The notes: generated by a model not told the origin, from the sequence alone. 58,226 nucleotides of DNA from Klebsiella pneumoniae (GCA_945889325.1 CAMDBH010000014.1:1-58226), one strand, 5' to 3'; counted from the first letter of the stretch, positions 10,301 through 17,851 are shown. Made by a program: numbers and translations.

Positions 10301-11915
10301 GTTGGCCATTGAGGCCTACCGCGAACTGGCACGTCTAGAGCCAACTGATGCAGAACCGCTGCTGACCCTTGTGGAATTGCTGCGCGAGCAAGATGCGCCG
10401 GCCGCGTTGGCTGAAGTATTGGTGGCGCTGGGCAAGATCACGCAAGATCCTGTGGAGCGCGGCGAATTCCTTTGCGATGCCGGACGCTTGTATGCGCGGG
10501 ATCTCGGCATGGCCGATCGGGCGGCGTACGTGTATGGCTTGGCGTTTGCAGCAGACCCAGGCCGTGATGAGGCTTTTGTATTCCTAGAGCGGCATTCTGG
10601 GCATACACCTATGGAATTGCAGCAGCTTTACGATCGGCGCAGCCAGTCCCTGCCAGTGGGTCCTGGACGCACCTTGATTTTGCGCAAATTGGCCAACCTG
10701 CGCGCCGATCTGAACGATGGCGCAGGGGCTTGCCAAGCGTTGGAGCAGGCGTTCGCCGATGATCCCAATAATCTTGTGGTGCTAGACGAACTGCTGAAGG
10801 TCAGTGAGCAGCAACACCAGTGGCAAAACTTCGTGCGTGCGGCCGAACAAAAATTGACGCTGGATACGCGAAAAGAAGTGCAGATCGCCACACTTGCCCA
10901 GCTGATTCGGGTACAACTATCTGAATTTAATGACATCGATCTGGCGGGCGTGCATGTAAAGACCTTAGAACAATTGGCACCGCGGGCCGCGCAAACGCGC
11001 CACCTGCAGGCCATGCTGCGCGCGCGCTCTGGTGATCCGGCCGAAGCCGCTGCCGGCCTTGAGCAAATGGTCAAAGAAAGCGAGGACCCGTCCACGCTGA
11101 TTTCTTTGCACCAACAACTGGCTGATTTGTATGCGGGTCCTCTCAATCAAGCGGCCAAAGCCATTCGCGAATTGCAACGCTTGGTGCAATTGGATCCGCG
11201 GCGATGGACAGCGCGGCGCAAACTGTGCGATCTGTACCGAACCCGTGAATCTTATGAAGCTTTGGCTGAAAGTCTGCGTCAATGGTTGACCGCGATGTCC
11301 GACACCAAGGATCGCGCGACCTTGCAAGCCGATCGGATTGCGCTGCACGTCGAGTTGCAGGTCGAACTCGGCGAAACATTGCTGGTTCTCGATGAGGCGG
11401 GCGACGCAGCATCGGTGTTGCGCGACGCCAAAATCATCGGCGGCGCTGGGGCCAAGGTCAACACCGTACTGTCGATAGCCCTTGAAAAAATAGGTGAAAT
11501 CCAGGAAGCACTTGAGTTGGAAGAGTGGCTGATTGAGCACTATCTGCACAAAAGTGACATGCTGACCCGCCATTGCTGGCGGGCCGGACTTTTGGCGGAA
11601 CAGCTGGAACATCATGAAAAGGCGCGAGAATTTTATCGGCGCGCGCCTGACGCGCGACCGGGCGATGACGAAGCGACGCTGGGCTCTGCGCGGTCATGGC
11701 TGGCGCTCGGCGGGTCAGATCGCGCCATGCGCTTGTTTGATACAGTGGCGCGCAGCGCGACGGCCAGCCAATTGCTCAAGGCCGATGCCCATGTGGGCAT
11801 GGGGCGCTGCCGTGTTTCGCGCCTGCAAATCGATCAGGCGCGGGCCTGTTACGAGCGAGCCTTAGGCTTGGTTCCTGGGCACGCGGGCGCCATTGAGGCT
11901 CTTTCGGAGCTTTAA
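1308..11915 (+). CDS. Giant TPR-repeat protein (3,535 aa)
   Basis: An uninterrupted 3,535-codon frame made almost wholly of Ala/Leu/Asp/Gln-rich helical pairs of TPR type, for example 'AERHFRRVRTLAPQNAEA' near residue 370 and 'ARACYERALGLVPGHAGA' at the C-terminus. There is no signal peptide, transmembrane segment or catalytic motif, so it is probably a cytoplasmic scaffold forming a very long superhelix. A short Gly-rich N-terminus (residues 5-22) precedes the repeats. The ATG has GGAG about 9 nt upstream ('cggagcagccctg'). The stop at 11915 lies 7 bases before the argC ATG, so the two are likely co-transcribed. Dozens of long antisense frames overlap it; these are codon-bias shadows. Its partners and function are unknown to me. 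Confidence 0.88.
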   Translation: MSQSPGTFWNTGAGADSGIGGGDAEIAKIVAQLRDDLTVEVRTEVANRLLQLSSAEGHPLVRAALLERAARLVADADPGRALVLLREAFRQYPALSSGLRLVALADQDPAFARLNRIGRLVDTLAEIAEPSEKFDLFLLAARTHLGVGHGSAAQAALQGAAALQPDHADIADLLEIAEQQRDSRQEMLTAQRIALAEASDDDRPLMLLGYADLLMTGEEPLGDAAAVLADAVDSGAPLADIAPMWIEVARATGNRLEITKALAVGVRSEDAPQRLQWADELANLPAIDREEPNAAFAALSVLCAELPDDLALRARLDIVTVLRVGGDAELPLEQIRIRTLRDRDRVGEAVVSLALAQHAQRAGDMDKAERHFRRVRTLAPQNAEALDFFENFYRATGDHKRLAAALAQRLPSSEARETVRIAFEIGGLSDGPLASPERAVEAYQRVLSVQPDHVEAAEALDRVLRSLGNWHALRELVDRSARSWSMRARLDASAHGNAIAWLSRLAQLHAAVGPLPDEALSIAANQQILVLAPADADALKSLGAIWTAQQEFKALATVLQNAASAAATPAAQANWAVQAAQIWRDRVGDAGRASACLQLALQADPKRPGLAQELQSVWRVKGDRAQLFVALLAELQGLAGGSLAVDVLQVSVPTADHLRIAELLAELLPITSEDDNEYTDLLNWQLVFGTSQPATAERIAAAAEDVAGQRAAADLIAAVADRATDVQTKVALLGTVAQVWATQLTDLARAGEYAAAILQLQPDSVLAQALRGQSVAASGDVAALRALFDATPDGDKRFADAAIQAGGSAAGAIRAKWLLAAGAALTAEVATASHQAQVLADALQAAEAGGDADLQRQAAQALRIAAQGAKLAGFERLALEALIRVEPAAQTLVYRQNWVDLLVSTEQYEEAASGAADLADDLLSESGSEQMLTAAGSFAHAADRAGQGVAIAYRLQGWAELLAESPSGVDCAVALFSRAVEQWLKRGEDLDAARATVERSLVLAGPRLELHILRERVCNELSDWPGALQATIEQADLQSGEAKVDTLLRAASLCDLSVGDIERCRQLYRQVLDSRPDSAEAWAGWLAALRDTGDSLELAIALDEFLAGAGHSRDSMARAAAERVELAATSGETSLLPLLAPVLNHLEAADTLLDSERAVLAIALGQLDVQAQGLPVAETLLPILRKHKQAADALRCLEIIAENQPAESPRRLELFTALADLTAVSEPTRAWQALRQALENAANRQDLWTRWVAIAPSAGVADDTDDFLTAMLAEDPPLAIDEDTRKHLRELRAGRAATTGDKEAAIAVNAQWHADEPQAQAPYFALEALYEETKQFDELALLLEDRIAARFSDDDTLGAYFRLAQVHQNERLAADDGIQVLARAVQAFPKQEQTWQAWLAALREQGLSAALVDALDLRLVHLLTDSDATQERHEIRSELADLLDQPKQDRARGLQLWLDVLDLDPADDRAAPRAVDAWLTLAQDAVDATLQAAADRLEPVLDVRGDHSQLDAILSVRAQFADGAAKAALLRRQVRVREAGLLDAQAAFESVAQGLLIAGDDEQFHSDLKRLTSGTGDSAPSPLRVGHALMEAALQAPNAQLCRKLRIEAAEFLAKDAQCAELEGELYATMLADDPSDSVALDGMERLSVSAGDDRKRLAVLAARANVAGNPADRLEFLRERARLADQIGDVAIAIAAWQPLQSCGDAATQSEAAAALVTIYEQNGDFAGLAASLLVLRDCIADADDVDGQLALTLRAADALAQDKQLSASVDLLQKAAAEHAVDVGVHVALLELLRANSDATALNAEYERGFSRVHAASPSEQRDAALQWLQSAVASGDSFAWPALQACGQCLESEAVYAAALSGVAMSSDAEIAFAAAACWIALCEKTQRLASELAARFARLQRFAARMDIGAERAAIASRLKSAAIQNSTEPVDAVAAWRNLAAAEPGNDGYWQELQAAFGESRLGEMLEVLFAAADATAELGVKHDLMVRAADVAETLKDIDSATTYLRLALESQASDAAQIRLQNLLRQLGRFDELALDLETQAQLQPDREVELLADAAQAWLQSDERHRGLTLLEQLTAKHPSRIELADLRLTVLKTDGDARFAEAVRQCVADASSANDNVRLTKWLPDLVRICAESHDIAGLFSALCQLLDGDVPHDAGVARDLGDCIALVHSELHELPRASARRAVAWRLATLHQADDAQEWTAARLTELDLLDTVEQRADLWRDLGRHARDHLADSALAIEWLAQSLGLDPADAALRAELCQLAAKGDLARSVLAELLPVLAGGLTPEISAATGAAGFDVGMEFDVEPEFVAPFAQAAADGEPMRLDAALWLESDLQNRGDLANLAARLQKRAPRMVDSEEASAIDAWLQLADIAQHSLNQPQRAAGALDLILQHQPAHETALRLRLQLSQTLGDQAKVVASATALLALVPNDEVAALATELANAYMQLGDMLAALAATVAAKEAAPTDVALLSIRAEILQALKRNAEARTELTQLAVALGDTAGVRARHRAAEIAFADGDWQAAVTLYAHIFAADSQDVAAWESLYAGRHNPTFVALAALEVGPVLHGQKAFQRAVDLQLAALEHWPESEKIPATLALARTLALDVGDAPRALSLVFDLARVSAEPLELLANAAELAREAGASLDYFDAVSDLVRGEELPAEAVVPAVALAADLARDSGDLQRALDLWQMAWTQDPDSADAREAVLSLRRESGDITGLARDLEQSLMLGGDSLRIAVRLELAELKLGALARPREALRHVFDVLGKQPNHAQALAMAEQLTRLPATADQALGLLEPIHRAAHNWTGLVGVLALRCERATSAGQRAELSKQIAELRAQHLGDTAAAVSSYMAALQGDAKVSTLQALERIAQPPGPDGKLGESATLAKAYELVLASQLSVDERFAVLMRAAQLDVALGNSAQAEQRLRALVDMRPQENEAFEALETLLDGAARFEDLIALWQHRLGRLTDPDLLRMGLNRVGGLARALEKSTLAIEAYRELARLEPTDAEPLLTLVELLREQDAPAALAEVLVALGKITQDPVERGEFLCDAGRLYARDLGMADRAAYVYGLAFAADPGRDEAFVFLERHSGHTPMELQQLYDRRSQSLPVGPGRTLILRKLANLRADLNDGAGACQALEQAFADDPNNLVVLDELLKVSEQQHQWQNFVRAAEQKLTLDTRKEVQIATLAQLIRVQLSEFNDIDLAGVHVKTLEQLAPRAAQTRHLQAMLRARSGDPAEAAAGLEQMVKESEDPSTLISLHQQLADLYAGPLNQAAKAIRELQRLVQLDPRRWTARRKLCDLYRTRESYEALAESLRQWLTAMSDTKDRATLQADRIALHVELQVELGETLLVLDEAGDAASVLRDAKIIGGAGAKVNTVLSIALEKIGEIQEALELEEWLIEHYLHKSDMLTRHCWRAGLLAEQLEHHEKAREFYRRAPDARPGDDEATLGSARSWLALGGSDRAMRLFDTVARSATASQLLKADAHVGMGRCRVSRLQIDQARACYERALGLVPGHAGAIEALSEL

Positions 11916-11922
11916 GCAACCT

Positions 11923-12996
11923 ATGAATTCTACTTCCATTTTGCCGCGTCCCTGTCGCGTTGCCGTCGTAGGTGCCACAGGCTACGGCGGCGCCGAACTG
12001 CTCCGGCATTTGCTGGTGCATCCGCACGTTCAAGTTACCAAGCTGATTGCAAAAGACAATCTCGGCAAGCGCTTGGACGATGTGCATCTTTCACTGGCGA
12101 ATTTGAGCAATTTGCTCATCGAAGACCTAGCGCCCGAAGAAGTTGCGGCTCATGCCGACCTTGTTTGCGTGGGCTTGCCCCACCGTGTAAGTGCTGATAT
12201 TGTTGCCAAATATGTCGACCTCGGGGTCGCGGTCGTTGACCTGAGTGGCGACTTTCGCTTGCTCGATTTGGTCAGTTACGAAAAATATTACGAGGCCAAA
12301 CACGCCCAACCGCAGCGCCTAGGTACTTTTTGCTACGGCATGCCGGAGATGAATCGGTCCGCGATTGCCCAAAGCCGCGCGGTCGCCAGCCCAGGTTGCT
12401 TTGCCACCGCCATCACGTTGGCGCTTTTGCCCTTTGCCCGTGCGGGCTTGTTGCAAGGACGTGTGCAAGTAGCCGCCATGACGGGTTCATCCGGTTCAGG
12501 CGCCAATCCGGCGCTGGGCACCCATCATCCGCTTCGCGCGCAGACAATTCGGGCCTATAAGCCACTGACCCACCAGCATGTGCCGGAAATTGAACAAAAT
12601 TTGCACTTGTCCGGCGCGCCCGATGCGCAGCTGCAGATGGTGCCGATTTCCGCCCCGTTGGTGCGCGGCATTTTGACCGCCTGTTTTTTTGAAGTCGACG
12701 CGGACATCGAAATCTCTGTATTAAAAGCGATTTTAACCGATGCGTATCGAAATGAGCGAGTGATTCGCGTCTTGCAAAATCGCTTGCCGGAAGTCAACGC
12801 CGTCGCCGGTTCCATTTTTGTCGAGATCGCGCTGTCCATTGACGATGTCGCGGCTGATGGCAAACGCACATGCGTGGTTCACAGTGCGCTCGACAATTTG
12901 ATCAAAGGCGGAGCGGGCCAAGCCGTGCAATCGATCAATTTGATGCTCGGTTTGGACGAAAATTTTGGCCTGCTTGCGCCATCGCAATGGCCGTGA
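11923..12996 (+). CDS. argC: N-acetyl-gamma-glutamyl-phosphate reductase
   Basis: Third step of arginine synthesis: NADPH-dependent reduction of N-acetylglutamyl phosphate to the semialdehyde, in the cytoplasm. It shows the Rossmann start 'RVAVVGATGYGGAELLRHL' (residues 12-30), the catalytic cysteine in 'ASPGCFATAITLALLP' (Cys159), and the 'GTHHP' segment with the family's conserved histidines. Length (357 aa) is normal. I chose the ATG at 11923; a TTG at 11893 is in frame but would overlap the upstream gene and add ten residues lacking family character. It sits 7 bases after the giant TPR gene and 38 bases before argB, so arginine genes and the TPR protein look like one transcript. argJ and argD are not in the window. 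Confidence 0.95.
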   Translation: MNSTSILPRPCRVAVVGATGYGGAELLRHLLVHPHVQVTKLIAKDNLGKRLDDVHLSLANLSNLLIEDLAPEEVAAHADLVCVGLPHRVSADIVAKYVDLGVAVVDLSGDFRLLDLVSYEKYYEAKHAQPQRLGTFCYGMPEMNRSAIAQSRAVASPGCFATAITLALLPFARAGLLQGRVQVAAMTGSSGSGANPALGTHHPLRAQTIRAYKPLTHQHVPEIEQNLHLSGAPDAQLQMVPISAPLVRGILTACFFEVDADIEISVLKAILTDAYRNERVIRVLQNRLPEVNAVAGSIFVEIALSIDDVAADGKRTCVVHSALDNLIKGGAGQAVQSINLMLGLDENFGLLAPSQWP

Positions 12997-13034
12997 CACC
13001 TGCACCTCCTTCTTCCGCCGCCGCGGAGAATCCC

Positions 13035-13871
13035 ATGGCTGCACGCCGAATTCTCGTCAAAGTGGGCGGCGAAACGCTGCGCGATCCGGCCGATCGCGCG
13101 CGGCTAGCCGTTGAATTGGTCAAACTGCACAAGACCGGCGCGCAACTGTGCGTCGTTCACGGCGGTGGCCCGCAAATTACCGCACTAGGTCAGCGACTTG
13201 GACTACAATCCTCGTTTGTCGCCGGCCGACGTATCACCGACGCTGCCATGTTGGACGCCGTCGCCCTGGCCCTTTGCGGTGAAGTCGGGCCCCAGTTGCT
13301 GGCAGCTTGCGAGGCCGCGGGCTTGCCTGCAGTGACAACCTGTGCGGCTTCAGGCGGTTGTGTCGTCGGTCGCCGACGTCCACCGCGCGCGGTGGCTGGC
13401 CAGCCCGAACCTGTCGATTTTGGCCTCGTTGCCGATATCGCCGATGTGCAACCCCAATTGCTGCTGACGTTGTGGCAAGGTGGCTTTGTGCCGCTGCTGT
13501 CACCGCTGGTCGCCGATTCCGAAGGGCAATTGCTTAATCTGAACGCAGATTCTCTAGTTGCCGGTCTGACGGCGGCGCTGAAATTTGACGATGTCGTCCT
13601 GGTTACCGGCGTGGCGGGTGTGTACCGCGATCTGACGGATCCATCGACGCATATGCCTGAACTTGTGGACTCGGAGATCGCACAACTCATTGTGAGCGGT
13701 GCGATAACCGGCGGTATGATCGCCAAACTGGAAGAAGTCAGAAGCATCCTTGCCCACGGCGCCAGCGCGGTTTGGATCGTCGGCTACAAGGAGGCGGGCG
13801 CGCTCAGCAACGCGCTCAATCCAACCGCTGACACCGATAGGCGTTTGCGCACAGTGGTCCGGCGGGGCTAG
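13035..13871 (+). CDS. argB: Acetylglutamate kinase
   Basis: Second step of arginine synthesis: ATP-dependent phosphorylation of N-acetylglutamate. Amino-acid-kinase features are present: 'ILVKVGGETL' near the N-terminus (ATP-site Lys), 'VVHGGGPQI' (substrate loop), 'NLNADSLVAGL', and 'GAITGGMIAKLEE' with the catalytic Lys of the 'GGM(I)xK' motif. The region usually reading 'GKDG' is instead 'SGGCVVGRRRPP', somewhat divergent. I chose the ATG at 13035 because GGAG lies 6 nt upstream (13025-13028); an earlier ATG at 12987 overlaps the argC stop and has no ribosome site. The product is 278 aa, typical of the family. Confidence 0.93.
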   Translation: MAARRILVKVGGETLRDPADRARLAVELVKLHKTGAQLCVVHGGGPQITALGQRLGLQSSFVAGRRITDAAMLDAVALALCGEVGPQLLAACEAAGLPAVTTCAASGGCVVGRRRPPRAVAGQPEPVDFGLVADIADVQPQLLLTLWQGGFVPLLSPLVADSEGQLLNLNADSLVAGLTAALKFDDVVLVTGVAGVYRDLTDPSTHMPELVDSEIAQLIVSGAITGGMIAKLEEVRSILAHGASAVWIVGYKEAGALSNALNPTADTDRRLRTVVRRG

Positions 13872-13984
13872 ACTGTGGCCTGCCAGGCTCGGAATTCTCG
13901 GGTCCGGCGCGCTCCACAAATTGGGGCGCAAATTCGGAAATGTAACGGCGCGGCAAGCAGCGCCTCGACACTTGGCGGCTTTCG

Positions 13985-14614
13985 TTGTTCAGCCACTTTT
14001 GCAAGCTCCGTCGTTTCCCAGCGTTGCTGCTCGCCACCGCGATCGTGGGCGCTGTGGTGCTGCCTGCCAGATCGGCGTTGGCGATCAACGTCGATGGCAA
14101 ATTCGGTGTCGGTTTTGAAACCACTTTGAGCGGATTGGACGGTCGCTTGGGCAGCGCTTTGCAACATATCCCCGACGTGCGACCAGCGGGCTTCGCGATG
14201 CGGTACTACGCTGGCAACGTCGGCATCGAAGGCATTGTCGGCGCAACCTTTCAAGCAAGCAGTGGTACACCCGCTGAATTCGCAGGTTTTCTGTCTGTGG
14301 GCGTCTTGTACAACGTGTTTCGCGCGCCCAATGTCAATTTGTCTCTCGGCGTGCGTGCCATCACCGCAGTAGCCCGCACAAATACGGCTGGCGTTTCCAC
14401 CGGCAGCCGCATTGGCTTTGCGGCGGAAATTCCTCTGCGCGTCGAATATTTTTTTGGCGCCGCTTTTGCCATTTCAGCCGCCGTTGGCCCCGTGCTCAAC
14501 GTGCCGGTGACGTCCGATGTCGATCCATTGACCGGCAATACTTCGTCTTTGGATATTTCTCTCACCCGCGGCGAGTACTCCGGCGGTCTGGGTTTTACCT
14601 ATTATTTCAATTGA
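13985..14614 (+). CDS. Outer-membrane beta-barrel-like secreted protein
   Basis: A 209-residue protein with an N-terminal signal peptide: charged 'KLRR', hydrophobic 'FPALLLATAIVGAVVLPA' and a likely cut after 'ARSALA' near residue 33. The rest alternates short amphipathic strands with Gly turns and ends in 'GGLGFTYYFN', an aromatic C-terminus typical of small outer-membrane barrels. I recognise no named family. The start is a TTG at 13985, needed for a full signal peptide; no ATG is available. It lies between argB and leuB without an obvious functional link. Confidence 0.65.
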   Translation: MFSHFCKLRRFPALLLATAIVGAVVLPARSALAINVDGKFGVGFETTLSGLDGRLGSALQHIPDVRPAGFAMRYYAGNVGIEGIVGATFQASSGTPAEFAGFLSVGVLYNVFRAPNVNLSLGVRAITAVARTNTAGVSTGSRIGFAAEIPLRVEYFFGAAFAISAAVGPVLNVPVTSDVDPLTGNTSSLDISLTRGEYSGGLGFTYYFN

Positions 14615-14671
14615 TTTCCGCAACAAGAATTCAATCGCCGCGCAATCAGCGCGGCAAAGGTAGTGCTGTTT

Positions 14672-15715
14672 ATGTTAAAAGTTGCGCTGTTGCCCGGCGA
14701 CGGCATAGGCACTGAAGTGATCGCAGCCGCGCTGCATGTGCTTGAAGTAGCTGCGAAAAAATACGATTTCGCCTTGCAGACAAAATGGTTTGATCTGGGC
14801 GCAGAACGCTATTTGCGCACCGGAGAAACGCTGCCCGATGCCGATTTTGCCGGTTTGCGCGACGATTTTGATGCCATTTTGCTCGGCGCTTTTGGCGATC
14901 CGCGCGTGCCGTCGAACATCCACGCCAAAGAAATTCTGCTTGGCTTGCGTCAACGCTTGGATCTTTATGTGAATTTGCGACCGGTAAAGCTGTTCGACGC
15001 CAGACTGTGCCCCCTTAAAGACGTCGGCCCCGCCGCCATCGACATGGCCATCGTGCGCGAAAATACTGAAAGCGTGTATGTCGGCATCGGCGGGTCTTTC
15101 AAATTCGGCACCCCCGATGAAGTCGCGCAAAACACGATGCTTTCAACACGCAAGGGCGCGGATCGCCTGCTGAAATTCGCCTTTGAACTGGCGCAAACGC
15201 GCCGCGGCAAATTGGTCCTGTGCGACAAAGCCAACGCGATTGAGTCGGCACACGGCATCTGGCGGCGGGCGCTGAGGGATTTAATCCCGCAATATCCTGA
15301 TGTTGTTGCGACAACTCTGTACGCCGACGTCGCGGCCATGCGCATGGTCACACACCCGCACGAATTCGATGTGGTGGTGGGCGACAACATGATCGGCGAT
15401 ATTCTCAGTGATCTCGCGGCGGCATTGGTTGGCGGACTGGGCTTGGCGCCCTCGTCGTCGACGCATCCGGGGCGGGTGGCGATGTATGAGCCGGTGCACG
15501 GGTCGGCGCCGGACATCGTGGGCACCGGAAAAGCCAATCCTTTGGCCGCTATCCTGAGCACGGCCATGCTGCTGCGCGATTTTGGCCAAGTGGCTGCCGC
15601 CGATGCGCTTGACGCAGCGTCTGCCCGCAGCGTGCAAGATCGCAAAACCACACCTGATTTGGGCGGCACGCTGACCACCGACCAAGTCTCGGCGTTGATT
15701 GCCGAACAAATTTAG
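14672..15715 (+). CDS. leuB: 3-isopropylmalate dehydrogenase
   Basis: Oxidative decarboxylation of 3-isopropylmalate in leucine synthesis (NAD-linked, cytoplasm). Family marks: 'LLPGDGIGTEV' at the N-terminus, 'LDLYVNLRPVK' with the substrate arginine, 'IVRENTESVYVG', the metal and substrate site 'VVVGDNMIGDILSDL', and the NAD site 'EPVHGSAPDIVGTGKANP'. The protein is 347 aa. The ATG at 14672 is preferred over a GTG at 14663 because AAAGG lies a workable distance upstream. The family also contains tartrate/malate and homoisocitrate dehydrogenases, but a fused isopropylmalate isomerase immediately downstream argues for leucine synthesis. leuA is absent from the window. Confidence 0.9.
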   Translation: MLKVALLPGDGIGTEVIAAALHVLEVAAKKYDFALQTKWFDLGAERYLRTGETLPDADFAGLRDDFDAILLGAFGDPRVPSNIHAKEILLGLRQRLDLYVNLRPVKLFDARLCPLKDVGPAAIDMAIVRENTESVYVGIGGSFKFGTPDEVAQNTMLSTRKGADRLLKFAFELAQTRRGKLVLCDKANAIESAHGIWRRALRDLIPQYPDVVATTLYADVAAMRMVTHPHEFDVVVGDNMIGDILSDLAAALVGGLGLAPSSSTHPGRVAMYEPVHGSAPDIVGTGKANPLAAILSTAMLLRDFGQVAAADALDAASARSVQDRKTTPDLGGTLTTDQVSALIAEQI

Positions 15716-15724
15716 ATAGATCGG

Positions 15725-15787
15725 GAGGGGTCAGGTGTTAACACTTAAGTCTTTCAGAAAGACTTAAGTGTTAACACCTGACCCCTC
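15725..15787. repeat. Perfect 30-bp inverted repeat, REP-like
   Basis: Arms 15725-15754 and 15758-15787 are perfectly complementary over 30 bases with a 3-base CAG centre. The outer part reads GGGGTCAGGTGTTAACA, matching 15 of 17 bases of a motif at 36291-36307. No T-run follows, so it is not a classical terminator, although it could act as a transcript-end stabiliser after leuB. Confidence 0.9.
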
Positions 15788-15825
15788 TCGCTCCCCCTCG
15801 CTCGCTCGATCGCCGCGTTCAGTGC

Positions 15826-15854
15826 TTGACAGCATTGCCATGACGGAATAGCAC
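15826..15854 (+). promoter_or_regulatory. Possible promoter for the LeuD-LeuC fusion gene
   Basis: A perfect TTGACA (15826-15831), a 17-base spacer, and a weak -10, TAGCAC (15849-15854). It lies about 48 bases before the chosen start codon and just after the inverted repeat, so the fusion gene may have its own promoter. Confidence 0.4.
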
Positions 15855-15901
15855 ACTGCCCCGCAATGCTGCTTTGGCGTTGCGTTGGAAGCGAGGTGGG
15901 C

Positions 15902-17851
15902 ATGGCGACCGATTCGATTCGTTTTGACGGCAAGATTCTGTTTTTGTATGAGGATCTTGACCTCGTGCGCGCACAGTTGGCGGGCACCGACGTCGGATGG
16001 CATCCCGATTACAAACGCATCGACAACATTTCCACCGATGAAATCACGCCCGGTTGGGTGTGCTTTTACTTTGACGAAACGTTGGGTGAGTACAGCCTCG
16101 TTGGCCTTCGCGGCGGCGCGATCAGCCACAACAGCATCAAACAAGGCGGCTTTTCGGTCATCGTTTCTGGCAAATCCAAAGGCTGCGGCAGTTCGCGTGA
16201 GACGGCGCCGTACTCTGAACAAGCCGCTGGCATCCAACTGGTGATCGCGGAGAATTTGGAGAAAATATACGGCCAGAATTGCCAAAATATTGGTCTCTAC
16301 ACCTCGACAGATTTTGGCCTGATTCCGCGGATTTTGCGCGGCGACGCCATTGAACTCGACGCGTTTACCGTCGGTTTAGACCCCGTGGCTACGCAGATCG
16401 TGCGCAGTGGCGGGCTTTTCGCGTACAACCGCGCGCGCTTGCGCGGCGACGTGCGCCCGCCCGCGCTCGACACGCCGGCGCGGCCGATGACACTGGTTGA
16501 GAAAATTATTGCGAAAAAGACGATCATCGATGCCAAGACCGGCCAACTCGGCGCCACGGCGGTCAAACCCGGCGATGCGGTTTTTGTGCGAACCGATGTG
16601 CGATTTTCACACGATTACACAACCGCGATGGCCCAAGCCAGTTTCAAGGCCGCGCTGGGTGATGCTGCAAAAGTGACTGATCCGGAAAGTGTTTATGCCT
16701 TTCGCGATCACCTGACTTTTCTCAAACTCGTGATGTCGGACAAACACAAGGCCATGGGCTTGGACAAGCAAGCGGCGCTGCTGCCTGAAATTCAAAGAGC
16801 TTTCTGCCTTGAGCAGGGTATTCGCCTTTACGACGAACTCAAGGACGGCTCGGGCTCTGAAGCCATTTGCCACAATGCCGTGCTCGAAGACATTGCAATG
16901 CCAGGCGATATTGTCGTTGGCACCGACAGCCACACTTGCACGGCGGGCGCGTTGGGCACTTTTGCATTTGGTGTCGGCTCAACCGACATGGCCAATACTT
17001 GGTATACCAAAGATATTCGCGTTTCAGTGCCGCAAAGTGTGCGTTTTGTGGTCACCGGCACGCCGCGTCAAGGCGTTGTGGCCAAAGACGTCATGCTGCG
17101 GATCATGGCGACCCCGTTTATTCGCGACGGCCATGCTATCGGTAAAGTCCTTGAATTTACAGGAGCCGGTGTGATGGCGCTGTCGATGGATGAACGCGCG
17201 ACGCTGACAAACATGGCGGTTGAAGCGGGCGCAACGACGGGTATTATTGAAGCTGATCAAGTCGTTATCGACTATTTGCAGCGCAGTCGGCCGGGCGTTG
17301 ACACGAGCGGCGTTGAATTTTTGCACAGCGACCCCGACGCCGAATATTTGGCCAGTTTCGAAATCGATTTGGATCACTTGGACTTGATGGTGGCGACACC
17401 CGGCGACCCGCGCAACGGCATCCCACTTGCCGATCTGGGTCCACCGATCAAGGTCGACGTCGCGTATGGCGGGTCGTGCACCGGCGGCAAAATGGCCGAC
17501 ATGGACATGTACGCAAGCGTACTACAAGTCGCTGTGAACAAAGGACTTCATGTGCACGAGGGCGTTCAGTTGTTCATCCAGTACGGAAGCCAAAAGATCA
17601 AACAATACGCGGTGGAACGCGGCTATCCGGCGATTTTTGCCGCCGCTGGCGCCCAAGTCATCGATCCGTCTTGCGGCGCCTGCATCAACGCAGGACCCGG
17701 CGTCTCCAAAACCGCAGAAACCGTCACTATTTCAGCGATCAACCGCAACTTCCCCGGGCGCTCCGGTCCTGGCAAAGTCTATCTCGCCAGTCCGCTTATC
17801 GTCGCCGCTTCGGCAATCAAGGGCTACATCGCGTCACCGGACGACGTGTAA
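15902..17851 (+). CDS. leuC: Fused 3-isopropylmalate dehydratase, LeuD-LeuC order
   Basis: A 649-residue aconitase-superfamily enzyme, predicted to isomerise 2- to 3-isopropylmalate. Residues 1-200 are the small-subunit swivel domain, with 'SKGCGSSRETAPYSEQA' near residue 90. From about residue 210 comes the large subunit: 'TLVEKIIAKKTI', 'VVGTDSHTCTAGALGTFAFG', and the [4Fe-4S] cysteines in 'YGGSCTGGKMADM' and 'DPSCGACINAG'. LeuC and LeuD are separate in most bacteria, and fungal Leu1 is fused large-then-small; here the order is reversed, as in AcnB. The ATG at 15902 has GAGGTGG just upstream and is preferred over 15866. leuB upstream supports the leucine role; homoaconitase or another hydro-lyase is the alternative. 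Confidence 0.88.
   Translation: MATDSIRFDGKILFLYEDLDLVRAQLAGTDVGWHPDYKRIDNISTDEITPGWVCFYFDETLGEYSLVGLRGGAISHNSIKQGGFSVIVSGKSKGCGSSRETAPYSEQAAGIQLVIAENLEKIYGQNCQNIGLYTSTDFGLIPRILRGDAIELDAFTVGLDPVATQIVRSGGLFAYNRARLRGDVRPPALDTPARPMTLVEKIIAKKTIIDAKTGQLGATAVKPGDAVFVRTDVRFSHDYTTAMAQASFKAALGDAAKVTDPESVYAFRDHLTFLKLVMSDKHKAMGLDKQAALLPEIQRAFCLEQGIRLYDELKDGSGSEAICHNAVLEDIAMPGDIVVGTDSHTCTAGALGTFAFGVGSTDMANTWYTKDIRVSVPQSVRFVVTGTPRQGVVAKDVMLRIMATPFIRDGHAIGKVLEFTGAGVMALSMDERATLTNMAVEAGATTGIIEADQVVIDYLQRSRPGVDTSGVEFLHSDPDAEYLASFEIDLDHLDLMVATPGDPRNGIPLADLGPPIKVDVAYGGSCTGGKMADMDMYASVLQVAVNKGLHVHEGVQLFIQYGSQKIKQYAVERGYPAIFAAAGAQVIDPSCGACINAGPGVSKTAETVTISAINRNFPGRSGPGKVYLASPLIVAASAIKGYIASPDDV

Noticed and set aside
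15725..15787. Reading the perfect 30-bp palindrome as a classical terminator
   Set aside because: No T-run on either side, and its core sequence is shared with another element, so it is better treated as a repeat.
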